From Pseudarthrobacter raffinosi (GTDB lineage: Bacteria; Actinomycetota; Actinomycetes; Actinomycetales; Micrococcaceae): a stretch of DNA of 64,000 nt. Position numbers and translations under genes: made by a program. A model generated the notes under the pieces. That model was not told where the DNA came from. It was given only the letters and a program-made list of their open reading frames with translations, and searched no databases. The DNA lies in NCBI RefSeq assembly GCF_023913735.1, contig NZ_JAMXBH010000005.1, positions 62,001 to 126,000 of the forward strand, in the 5' to 3' direction. Below are positions 16,498 to 24,324 of the stretch, piece by piece; positions within the stretch are counted from its first letter, which is position 1; every line of letters starts with the position of its first letter.

Positions 16498-17405
16498 CAG
16501 CGCACCTGCCCATTGGAATCGCTGTAGTGGCTCAGGAACAGGGACTCCAACGACGGCGGAGAGACGATCAGTCCGCTGATCCCCGCCGCGGCGACCGCTT
16601 GCAAAACCGGGGCAAGGTCCGCTGGGTCCACGTCAAACTCGACCACGTCCCCGTCGGTCAGAACCCCCTGTACGCCGGGCAGGGCTGCCAGCAGTGCAGC
16701 GTCAGCGCCCTCGAGCCTGAAATGGGTGAGTTTCAGATGCCTCAGCTCAGCCAGGGTCCCCGATTCCACGGCCCGGCCGGAGCGGATGATCGTCACCCGG
16801 CCGCAGAGCTGCTCGACTTCGCTGAGGATATGGCTGGAGAGCAGAACAGTGGCGCCGTCCGCGCTGACGCGCCGGACCTGCCGGCGGAACACCGAATCCA
16901 TCACCGGGTCCAGGCCGGCGCTGGGCTCATCGAGCAGATAGAGGCGGGCCGGGCGGGCGAAGGCCGCGATCAGTGCCACCTTCTGCCGGTTTCCCTTGGA
17001 ATACGTACGGGCCTTGCGCCGCGGGTCGAATTCGAACTCGTCGATCAGTTCCCGGCGCAGCCGCTCATCGGATCCGCCGCGCAGTCCGGTAAGCAGGTCA
17101 ATGACTTCACCGCCGGAGAGGTTCGGCCAAAGGCTCACGTCCCCGGGAACGTAGGCGACGTCCCGGTGGGCCCGGACCGGGTCCCGCCAGGGATCCAGCC
17201 CGAACACACGCGCGGTTCCCGATGTCGGCCGGATCAGCCCGAGCAGCACTCTGAGGGTTGTTGATTTGCCCGCGCCGTTGGGACCAAGAAACCCGTGGAC
17301 CTCGCCCGGACCAACGCGCAGATCAAGGTTGTCCAGTGCCCGGGTCCTGCCGAAAGTCTTCACGAGCAGGGTGGCGTCAATGACCGGTTCCGTTGCGGAT
17401 GTCAT
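16497..17405 (-). CDS. ABC transporter ATP-binding protein
   Basis: 302 residues: Walker A GPNGAGKSTT, signature YSKGNRQKVALIAAF, Walker B LYLLDEPSAGLD and switch His in LLSSHILSEVEQ, followed by a C-terminal domain common in drug-export ATPases of the CcmA/DrrA type. The ATG at 17405 follows GAGGGAA; longer upstream sequence is not conserved-looking. It is first in an operon with the damaged permease, with a one-base overlap. A MerR regulator gene lies immediately upstream on the same strand (159 bp), which may govern the exporter. Confidence 0.88.
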   Translation of the reverse strand: MTSATEPVIDATLLVKTFGRTRALDNLDLRVGPGEVHGFLGPNGAGKSTTLRVLLGLIRPTSGTARVFGLDPWRDPVRAHRDVAYVPGDVSLWPNLSGGEVIDLLTGLRGGSDERLRRELIDEFEFDPRRKARTYSKGNRQKVALIAAFARPARLYLLDEPSAGLDPVMDSVFRRQVRRVSADGATVLLSSHILSEVEQLCGRVTIIRSGRAVESGTLAELRHLKLTHFRLEGADAALLAALPGVQGVLTDGDVVEFDVDPADLAPVLQAVAAAGISGLIVSPPSLESLFLSHYSDSNGQVR

Positions 17406-17563
17406 GGTGGGTTCCGTTCCCTCGGTCCAGCGATAACGACCGAGGCGGCTGCCATGGCGTTCCGCGGGCACAGCTTCCCGCGGGCCGACCAGGCTTCCCG
17501 GCTCTCCGATCCACAGCCTACGTCCGGCCAACCCGCCAGGGAAGAGCTACCGGCGCAGGCCCG

Positions 17564-17947
17564 TCACGGCTGTGCGTTGAGCCGTTGGATGAACTCGTCC
17601 GCTTGGGCCAGGTTCCGGGCCATTTTGGCCCGCTGGCGGACGGCCTGCTCCAAGAAATCCGAGAGCCTCGCCCGGCCTTCCTCTGGAACTTCATGGCCCT
17701 GACCTGCGGCGAGGATGCCAAGGATCTCGGCCATTTCCTCGAGCGAGAACCCCAAAGGCTTCATCTGCTTGATCACCATGAGACGGTCGAAGTCATCTTC
17801 CGAATAGACCCGGAACCCACCGTCAGTGCGTGCGGTTGCAGGCAGCAGACCCACGTCGTCGTAGTGCCGGATGGTCCGCAGGGACAAGCCCGTCCGTTCT
17901 GCCAGTTCGCCGATGTGCATGGTGGTGCTGCCGGTTTTGGCCGTCAT
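17564..17947 (-). CDS. MerR-family transcriptional regulator
   Basis: 127 residues. N-terminal winged helix HIGELAERTGLSLRTIRHYD with the wing DVGLLPATARTDGGFRVYSE, then the typical dimerisation coiled coil with MKPLGFSLEEMAEIL. There is no C-terminal metal-binding Cys cluster, so a metal sensor role is unlikely. The ATG at 17947 is fixed by GGAGG. Its promoter region carries a 28-bp inverted repeat (17976-18003) and is shared with the divergent SulP transporter; autoregulation and control of the transporter are inferred. Confidence 0.86.
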   Translation of the reverse strand: MTAKTGSTTMHIGELAERTGLSLRTIRHYDDVGLLPATARTDGGFRVYSEDDFDRLMVIKQMKPLGFSLEEMAEILGILAAGQGHEVPEEGRARLSDFLEQAVRQRAKMARNLAQADEFIQRLNAQP

Positions 17948-17975
17948 CAGGGACCTCCGTTCCTTGTCCGGGTAC

Positions 17976-18003
17976 AACTCTACCATCACGTTAGGGTAGA
18001 GTT
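17976..18003. promoter_or_regulatory. probable MerR-type operator, 9-bp arms
   Basis: Perfect inverted repeat AACTCTACC / GGTAGAGTT separated by 10 bases, 29 bp upstream of the merR start and 122 bp upstream of the sulP start. MerR regulators bind such dyads within promoters of unusually long spacing. Confidence 0.65.
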
Positions 18004-18125
18004 CGTGGTGAGTGGTGAGACCTTCAAGGATAGATGCCCACTTCCCGGCGCGGCGCTGCGCCCCCTGCATTCTTCGAAAAAGCGAAGACACTCTCGTGTC
18101 TTCCTGACCATGAACGGAGCCAGCA

Positions 18126-19649
18126 ATGGCCGTCAAAACCGCCGGGGAAGCCTCAGCCTACACACCCGAACAGCTGCAATCTGTCCGGGAAACCCTGAAG
18201 TCTCCGCGCCGGCTCAAAACCGAAGTCTTCGCCGGGCTGGTCGTCGCCCTGGCGTTGATCCCGGAAGCGATCGCGTTCTCGATTATCGCCGGGGTGGATC
18301 CGCGGCTGGGATTGTTCGCCTCCTTCACGATGGCCGTCACCATTGCGTTCGTTGGCGGCCGGCCGGCGATGATCTCCGCCGCCACCGGTGCGATCGCCCT
18401 CGTCATTGCCCCACTGGTGAAGTCCCACGGTGTGGACTACTTCATCGCCGCCGTGATCCTCGCAGGAGTCTTCCAGGTCATCCTGGGCCTGTCCGGGGTG
18501 GCGAAGCTGATGCGATTCATTCCGCGCTCGGTGATGGTGGGCTTCGTCAACGCCCTGGCAATCCTGATCTTTATGTCCCAGGTCCCCGAGCTGCTCGGTG
18601 TCCCCTGGCTGGTTTACCCGCTGGTGGCCCTGGCACTGGTGATCGTGTTCGGCCTGCCCAAACTCACGAACGCCATTCCCGCCCCGTTGGTCGCGATTGT
18701 GGTCCTGACCCTCATAACGGTGCTTGCCTCCGTCGCCGTGCCGACCGTGGGTGATAAGGGCGACCTGCCCGATTCGCTGCCCTCGCTCTTCATTCCGAAT
18801 GTTCCGTTCAACCTCGAGACGCTGCAGATCATTTTCCCCTTCGCGCTGGCCATGGCGTTCGTCGGCCTCCTGGAATCCCTCATGACCGCCAAGCTTGTCG
18901 ATGACGTCACGGACACCCGCTCCCATAAGACCCGCGAAGCGTGGGGCCAGGGCGTGGCCAACATCGTCACCGGCTTTACCGGCGGCATGGGCGGTTGCGC
19001 GATGATCGGCCAGACCATGATCAACGTCAAAGCCTCCGGCGCGCGCACCCGCATCTCCACCTTCCTCGCCGGGGTCTTCCTGCTGATCCTCGTCGTAGCC
19101 TTGGGCGACATCGTTTCGCTGATCCCCATGGCCGCGCTCGTCGCAGTGATGATTTTCGTTTCGTGGGCCACGTTCGACTGGCACAGCATCCACCCCCGGA
19201 CGCTGAAGATGATGCCCAAGAGCGAAACGATGGTCATGGTCGCCACCGTCATCGTTACCGTCGCCACCCACAACCTCGCCATCGGCGTCGGCGTCGGCGT
19301 CCTCGTCGCGATGGTTCTCTTCGCCCGCCGGGTGGCCCATTTCGTCACGGTGGAGCGGACAGCCAAGACCGTTGACGGTCATGAAACCGCTACCTACGTC
19401 GTAGACGGTGAGCTGTTTTTCGCCTCGTCCAACGACCTCTATACCCAGTTCGAATACGCCCTGGACCCCAAGGAGGTCATCATCGACATGCACGCCTCAC
19501 ACCTCTGGGACGCCTCCACCATCGCTGCCCTGGATGCGATCACCGAAAAGTACCGGCACCACGGCACGGAAGTGAAGATCATCGGCCTCAACGACGCCAG
19601 CGAACTCATGCGCCAACGCCTCGGCGGGAAACTCGGCGCCGGGCACTGA
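18126..19649 (+). CDS. SulP-family anion transporter with STAS domain
   Basis: 507 residues: a SulP (SLC26-like) inner-membrane transporter with 10 or more hydrophobic helices. Family motifs include VVALALIPEAIAFSIIAGVD, RFIPRSVMVGFVNALAILI and VTGFTGGMGGCAMIGQTMIN. A C-terminal STAS domain follows from about residue 405 (DGELFFASSNDLYTQF, IIDMHASHLWDASTIAALDA). Substrate could be sulfate, bicarbonate or an organic anion. Ribosome-binding site GGAG. Divergent from merR with an operator dyad between, so its expression may be inducible. Confidence 0.88.
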   Translation: MAVKTAGEASAYTPEQLQSVRETLKSPRRLKTEVFAGLVVALALIPEAIAFSIIAGVDPRLGLFASFTMAVTIAFVGGRPAMISAATGAIALVIAPLVKSHGVDYFIAAVILAGVFQVILGLSGVAKLMRFIPRSVMVGFVNALAILIFMSQVPELLGVPWLVYPLVALALVIVFGLPKLTNAIPAPLVAIVVLTLITVLASVAVPTVGDKGDLPDSLPSLFIPNVPFNLETLQIIFPFALAMAFVGLLESLMTAKLVDDVTDTRSHKTREAWGQGVANIVTGFTGGMGGCAMIGQTMINVKASGARTRISTFLAGVFLLILVVALGDIVSLIPMAALVAVMIFVSWATFDWHSIHPRTLKMMPKSETMVMVATVIVTVATHNLAIGVGVGVLVAMVLFARRVAHFVTVERTAKTVDGHETATYVVDGELFFASSNDLYTQFEYALDPKEVIIDMHASHLWDASTIAALDAITEKYRHHGTEVKIIGLNDASELMRQRLGGKLGAGH

Positions 19650-19653
19650 ACCG

Positions 19654-20325
19654 TCAGGTCGACTTCACGGCACGCTGGGTGTCAGGGACGGATGCCGTCG
19701 GATGCTTCCACATGCTGTACGCCATGGGCAGCATGGCCACGAGAGCGGCGACACCGTGGACGTAGAACTGGACGGCGGACAGCGGGACAACACGCGACAG
19801 GGCCATGACAAGCAGCGCCACGACGACGACCCAGGTAAGCCAAAAGCTCAGCAGTCCGCTACGCGAGACACTGATGGCAAAGCCGACCATCCCGACAGCA
19901 AATGTGACCGCCGCGGCGATCAGCAGCGGGATGAACCATGGGAGCAGGGCAACTTGAGCCGCCCCGACGTCTCCGCCCGTTTCACTCGCGGCGAGCGGTG
20001 CGAATTCCATTGCCGGCAGCATCGCGTAGAGCGTGCTGCCGATGACGACGAAGGGCAGCGCGGCGGCGCTCCAGCGGTCTTCGCCTAGCTCGTGCAGGTG
20101 GCTTCTGATCGCGAGGAATGCCACGGCCAGGACTGCTGAAGCGACTCCCGTCGCCAAGTGCACAACCCCCCAGCGCGTCGGGTCGGCGGTGACCTCCGCA
20201 ACCAACGCATCAATGTTCGGCTGTGGACCAGGCAGGTACGGGTGGTAACTGAGAGCGGCGAGCAGGATCACTGGCGCGATCGCCACGACGCCTGCGCGAA
20301 GCGAATACTTGGCCTGGATAGACAT
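19654..20325 (-). CDS. hypothetical multi-pass membrane protein
   Basis: 223 residues with about six hydrophobic helices, no recognised family. The ATG at 20325 follows a perfect AGGAGG. Notable stretches are the N-terminal LLAALSYHPYLPGPQPNIDA and SFWLTWVVVVALLVMALSRV. It converges on sulP with only 4 bp between stops, and is divergent from the kinase gene (20575). Confidence 0.75.
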   Translation of the reverse strand: MSIQAKYSLRAGVVAIAPVILLAALSYHPYLPGPQPNIDALVAEVTADPTRWGVVHLATGVASAVLAVAFLAIRSHLHELGEDRWSAAALPFVVIGSTLYAMLPAMEFAPLAASETGGDVGAAQVALLPWFIPLLIAAAVTFAVGMVGFAISVSRSGLLSFWLTWVVVVALLVMALSRVVPLSAVQFYVHGVAALVAMLPMAYSMWKHPTASVPDTQRAVKST

Positions 20326-20574
20326 GAGGGCCTCCTGCAGCAGGTGCCACGCCGGGCTCCCTCCCACAGGAGTCGCAGTTCTGGAATCTCAGTATAGACC
20401 GTGAGCCATGGGAACGATGCGGGCGCCACTCGCCGGTTCCTTGAGGGTGCACAACATCGCCGGTTCCTGATTTCGACGGCCATCCGGTGATGGCTGGCCT
20501 CGCGGAGTGGCCAGTATAGTAAGTTGCCTTATGATTTTGGTATATACATTGCCGCAGCGCCGGAAGGAACGGGT

Positions 20575-21837
20575 ATGGTGGCGGAATCGCCGAGCTCCAA
20601 CAGAATTGACGTGGTTGGCGGACGTTACCGGCTGGGCGAGGTGATCGGCCGCGGCGGCATGTCGTCCGTCTACCGTGCAAGGGATAAGAATCTGGGTCGC
20701 GACGTGGCATTGAAGCTCTTCGCACCCCAGGCCCCCGACGCAGACGAGTTGAAACGCCAGGAAGCTGAAATAACGCTGCTGGCGACGCTGAACCATCCCA
20801 GCCTCGTGACATTGTTCGATGTCGGCGTCGACGTACGTATCCCGGAGGAGCCCCGGCCGTTCCTGACGATGGAACTGGTCGAGGGACAGGATCTGCGCAG
20901 CCGGATCAGGCACAGTAAAGTCCCCCTGGACGAGCTCGCCGTCATAGGAGCCGGCATCGCCGACGCACTGGCCTATGTCCACGGCCTCGGCATCCTCCAC
21001 CGCGATATCAAGCCGGGCAACATCCTCTTGGTGCAGATCCGACCCGGGGAGCCACTGCGGGCCAAGGTCGCAGACTTCGGCATAGCACGAATCGCCGACG
21101 CAACACGCCTGACCGTTACGGGGGCAATGGTGGGCACCGCGGCGTACCTCAGCCCCGAACAGGCCATGGGTTCCCCGCTCACCCCTGCCACAGACATCTA
21201 TTCGCTGGGGCTGGTCCTGCTCGAATGCACCAAGCAGACAATGGAGTACCCCGGCAGCGCCGTGGAATCTGCGGTGGCCAGGCTGCACCGCGCGCCCAAA
21301 ATTCCTGCGGATCTCCCTGCCGAGTGGGCAGACCTGATCCGCTCGATGACGGCAATCGAGCCGCTGGAACGCCCGACAGCTGCGGACATCGAGACGGTGC
21401 TGCGGCAGGCCCTTGTCTCGCCGACATCCACTCCCGGCGACCTTGCACCGGAAACCACGCGTGTGCTGCCGGCCATGCCGTTCAGGACGCCGTCCGTCAC
21501 AGGAGAGTCGCCCTCCCCTAATCTGCGCGCAAGGCCGACCAACGAAGGCCCCAACGGTGAGGATTCCGCCAACGCCGCCCAGTCACGGCCGGTGCCTGGC
21601 GCCTATCAGCCCAGCAGCCCCCTGGGAGTGCGCCGACGGAGGTCGGCCCGTGCGGGACAGAAGATGCGGCGGCTCCCGGTGGTGGCCATCCTGATCCTTG
21701 TTGCGCTGGCAGGCGGGGCCGCGGCACTGACAGCGGGCCAGGCGCCAGAGTCCACATCCGGCGTCGTGCCTTACCCCGCGGTGAGCGGCACGCTGGGTGA
21801 CCACCTCCTGGAACTTCAGAAGAGTGTGGAACCATGA
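20575..21837 (+). CDS. transmembrane Ser/Thr protein kinase (PknB-like catalytic domain)
   Basis: 420 residues. Hanks-type kinase domain: Gly loop IGRGGMSSVYRAR, ATP-binding Lys47, catalytic loop HRDIKPGN with Asp144, DFG Asp167, activation loop GAMVGTAAYLSPEQAMG. A Pro/Ser-rich juxtamembrane linker and one transmembrane helix (VVAILILVALAGGAAALTAG, about 365-385) follow; the outer part is only about 35 residues with no PASTA repeats. ATG 20575 has AAGGA; an earlier in-frame start at 20524 is less likely. The stop overlaps the next gene by 4 bp. Role is probably sensing or relay at the envelope. Confidence 0.88.
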   Translation: MVAESPSSNRIDVVGGRYRLGEVIGRGGMSSVYRARDKNLGRDVALKLFAPQAPDADELKRQEAEITLLATLNHPSLVTLFDVGVDVRIPEEPRPFLTMELVEGQDLRSRIRHSKVPLDELAVIGAGIADALAYVHGLGILHRDIKPGNILLVQIRPGEPLRAKVADFGIARIADATRLTVTGAMVGTAAYLSPEQAMGSPLTPATDIYSLGLVLLECTKQTMEYPGSAVESAVARLHRAPKIPADLPAEWADLIRSMTAIEPLERPTAADIETVLRQALVSPTSTPGDLAPETTRVLPAMPFRTPSVTGESPSPNLRARPTNEGPNGEDSANAAQSRPVPGAYQPSSPLGVRRRRSARAGQKMRRLPVVAILILVALAGGAAALTAGQAPESTSGVVPYPAVSGTLGDHLLELQKSVEP

Positions 21838-22361
21838 CCGGCTTTTACTCCACAGGCCAGCGCGCCGGAGCACGGGGAGCCGGCTTTGCCGCCACCTTGG
21901 TGCTGGCGGCATCGCTCGCCGGCTGCGGCCCGGCCGCTACCGGCCTGCAGCGCGACACGGCCTCCCATCTTCAGGAACTCGTGCTCGGCGTAAGCCAGGC
22001 AGCGGCCGCCAACGATCACGCGGCCGCGCTCACGGCACTGGAGAATCTGGAAGCGGACCTGGCGACTGCAGCCGGCAGCGGCCAGGTCTCCGAGGAACGG
22101 CGCCGGAGCATCATGACCAGCATCACCGCCGTCAGGGCCGACCTCAATGCCGCCGTAGAAGCCGCCGCCGCGGCAGCGAAGGCAGCTGAAGAAGCAGCGG
22201 TTGCCGCGGCAGAAGCGGAAAAAGCCAAGGCCGACGCGGAAGCCGCGCAGGCCGCCCAGGAAAACACTGCGCCCGTCGTGCCGGAACCTATACCGGCACC
22301 AGCTCCTGCACCGGAACAGGCAAAAGGCGCCGAGGGGAAAGGCAAAAACAAGAACGGCTGA
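21834..22361 (+). CDS. lipoprotein with Ala-rich coiled coil, coupled to the kinase
   Basis: 175 residues. Signal peptide with lipobox SLAGC (Cys at about 30) predicts attachment outside the membrane. The body is a helical region (LQRDTASHLQELVLGVSQAA, then VEAAAAAAKAAEEAAVAAAE) followed by a Pro-rich tail and a Lys/Gly C-terminus. Start overlaps the kinase stop (ATGA), so the two are translationally coupled, and the lipoprotein may be a partner or ligand of the kinase. No family recognised. Confidence 0.78.
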   Translation: MTGFYSTGQRAGARGAGFAATLVLAASLAGCGPAATGLQRDTASHLQELVLGVSQAAAANDHAAALTALENLEADLATAAGSGQVSEERRRSIMTSITAVRADLNAAVEAAAAAAKAAEEAAVAAAEAEKAKADAEAAQAAQENTAPVVPEPIPAPAPAPEQAKGAEGKGKNKNG

Positions 22362-22406
22362 CGATTTGCCGTCCACCCTGGCGGACCCTTCGACTACGCT
22401 CATGTG

Positions 22407-22717
22407 ATGCCTGTTCTCATCGCTCCGGACGTCAGTTATCACTCCTCCTGGGTGGAAGGATCCACGGAATTTGGCGGCGCCAACCGGGACGGTGGGGGCC
22501 CGAGGACTGGTCCTTGGAAGCACTCAAAGATGCCCAGACGTTCCGCCGCTTTGTCGATGCCCTCGTCAACGATGCCCTGCAGGAGAGCCCGCGCAAGCCG
22601 GGGTACGTGCCCTGCACCTACTTATGGATTGTGGAGGGTGACACGTTCCTTGGCTCGCTGGCCATCAGGCACGAGCTGAAAGATTTTCTCCCCAACGAGG
22701 GCGGGCACATCGGCTAA
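22407..22717 (+). pseudogene. GNAT acetyltransferase relic
   Basis: Begins MPVLIAPDVSYHSSWVEGST, continues to GGANRDGGG, then loses frame by one base near 22500 and resumes in another frame as EDWSLEALKDAQTFRRFVDA ... FLGSLAIRHELKDFLPNEGG, ending HIG-stop at 22717. In GNAT proteins this is the first half; the acetyl-CoA-binding half is missing. A one-base deletion plus truncation makes it nonfunctional. Confidence 0.8.
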
Positions 22718-22748
22718 GGTGCTTAGGCAAACACTCATTGGGGGAATT

Positions 22749-22831
22749 ATGAACTGTTTCGACTTGCGCTGATCCTGGGCTTCCTTGCTGCAGGCCTTAC
22801 CGGCTGCACCTACTCATCCCCTCCTTCGTAG
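22749..22831 (+). pseudogene. lipoprotein signal-peptide relic
   Basis: After ATG, one missing base (ATGAA-CTG instead of ATGAAACTG) breaks the frame; corrected, it reads MKLFRLALILGFLAAGLTGC followed by TYSSPPS-stop, a textbook lipoprotein signal peptide with lipobox. No mature domain follows. Confidence 0.6.
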
Positions 22832-22839
22832 GCTGGAAG

Positions 22840-23053
22840 CACGCACACGGAATTGCCGGCGCTGTCCACACCTGCCCCGTTAACCATGGCAACCTACAAC
22901 CGCAGGGGTCCGCGACGCCTTTCTCGATGGATACCAAACAGTGCGACGACTCACCCGACTCGAACACAAATGGCTGCACGCACTCGTGCTGTTGCCGGGA
23001 ATCCCAGCCATCCCACCCGGCGATGACCCCGCCGGGTGGGCCAGCGCTCTGTA
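22840..23053 (+). pseudogene. coding relic, possibly aminoglycoside phosphotransferase-like C-terminus
   Basis: One frame gives NHGNLQPQG near 22883-22910, and a second frame gives VRDAFLDGYQTVRRLTRLEH then KWLHALVLLPGIPAIPPGDD ending at a TAA near 23053. HGxLxPxN and the DGY segment recall the APH/choline kinase family, but the match is short and frame-broken. Treat as decayed coding sequence of uncertain origin. Confidence 0.35.
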
Positions 23054-23144
23054 AGCCGGTGACTGGTGGAGAAGTTCCTATATCGGCTTCCCGCTATGCC
23101 AGGCGAGAAACTGGCCTTCCGCGCGCACATCCTGGGTGGGATGA

Positions 23145-23312
23145 GGAGCAAGGACGTGGCCATTGCCGGCGGAGCGCAGACCGCCCAGCAATACCTATCG
23201 GCGGGGCTGATCGACGAGCTGCGGCTCCACATCTCGCCAATCCTCCTGGGAGCGGGCGAACGGCTGCTCGACGGCGTCGCGAACCTCAAGCTTGAACCGA
23301 CGGAAATGCGGC
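23145..23312 (+). pseudogene. dihydrofolate reductase-family relic, paralogue of the gene at 10584
   Basis: Encodes SKDVAIAGGAQTAQQYLSAG ... DELRLHISPILLGAGERLLD ... LKLEPTEM, i.e. only the C-terminal third of the intact protein. 23147-23231 is identical over 85 bases to 10956-11040; a further 37-base block matches after a diverged gap. Both ends join unrelated sequence. Confidence 0.85.
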
Positions 23313-23317
23313 TGCCG

Positions 23318-24313
23318 CTAGACGCGCGTTGGGAAGGACTCCACCTTGGCTGGATCCCGCTCGACGACGTCGCCCAGCACCCCGTCAATACGGTCCAGAG
23401 TGTCCTGGCCCAGCGGGAGGTCGGCGGCCTTGACAGTGTCGTCGAGCTGCTCAGAGCGGCTGGCGCCGACAATCGCCGCGGAAACGTTGGGGTTCGCCAA
23501 CACCCAAGCCACGGCCAGGGTAGCCAGCGGCACACCGAGGTCCGCGGCAATCGGCTTGAGCTTCTCCACCCGCTCCAGCACCTCGGGTTGCATGAACTTG
23601 TGCTCAGTCTTCAGCCCGCCGTCGTCGGCGGTGAATCGGCTGCCGGCCGGTACGGTGGAGGCACCGTACTTGCCGCTCAGCACGCCTTGGGCCAGCGGCG
23701 ACCAGCACACCTGGGTGATCCCGAGCTCTTCGCAGACCGGCACCACTTCAGGTTCGATCACGCGCCACAGCATGTTGTACTGCGGCTGGCTGGAGACGAA
23801 CTGGATGCCCAGTTCGCCCGCCAACGCGGCGCCCGCGCGGATCTCCGCCACGGTCCATTCCGAGACGCCGATGTAGTGGGCCTTCCCGGCACGGACGATA
23901 TCCGCAAAGGCACCCATCGTCTCCTCGAGCGGGGTCTCGTAGTCATAGCGGTGCGCCTGATAGACGTCCACGTAGTCCGTCTGCAAGCGGCGCAGCGAAC
24001 CGTTGATGGATTCCATGACGTGCTTGCGGGACAGGCCACGGTCGTTCTTCCCGGTGCCGGTTGGGAAGAACGCCTTGGTCATGACCTCGATGCCCTCGCG
24101 GCGCACACCCTTGAGTGCTTCGCCGAGCATCGTTTCGGCCTTTGTGCCTGCGTAGGCGTCGGCGGTGTCGAAAGTGGTGATGCCAAGGTCCAGGGCCTTG
24201 CGCACGCATGCCGTGGCAACATCCTGGTCCACGGTTTCGCCGTGGGTGGCCCAGTTGCCCAGCGCGATCGAGCTGACGTACATGCCGCTGTTGCCGAGTT
24301 TGCGATACTGCAT
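23318..24313 (-). CDS. aldo/keto reductase
   Basis: 331 residues, full-length AKR of the Kv-beta/YghZ-like branch. NADPH-dependent reduction of aldehydes or ketones in the cytoplasm. Catalytic tetrad visible: Asp49 and Tyr54 (TFDTADAYAGTKAE), Lys80 (MTKAFF), His121 (YQAHRYD). C-terminal cofactor segment AAIVGASRSEQLDDTVKAAD. Strong AAAGGAAA ribosome-binding site. It starts 11 bp after the LacI-type gene on the same strand and is the likely target of that regulator; substrate unknown. Confidence 0.9.
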   Translation of the reverse strand: MQYRKLGNSGMYVSSIALGNWATHGETVDQDVATACVRKALDLGITTFDTADAYAGTKAETMLGEALKGVRREGIEVMTKAFFPTGTGKNDRGLSRKHVMESINGSLRRLQTDYVDVYQAHRYDYETPLEETMGAFADIVRAGKAHYIGVSEWTVAEIRAGAALAGELGIQFVSSQPQYNMLWRVIEPEVVPVCEELGITQVCWSPLAQGVLSGKYGASTVPAGSRFTADDGGLKTEHKFMQPEVLERVEKLKPIAADLGVPLATLAVAWVLANPNVSAAIVGASRSEQLDDTVKAADLPLGQDTLDRIDGVLGDVVERDPAKVESFPTRV

Positions 24314-24324
24314 AAAGTTTCCTT

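Noticed and set aside
18153-19493. 446-codon antisense frame opposite the SulP gene
   Set aside because: Extremely His/Asp/Gly-rich; typical shadow of a hydrophobic membrane protein read on the other strand.
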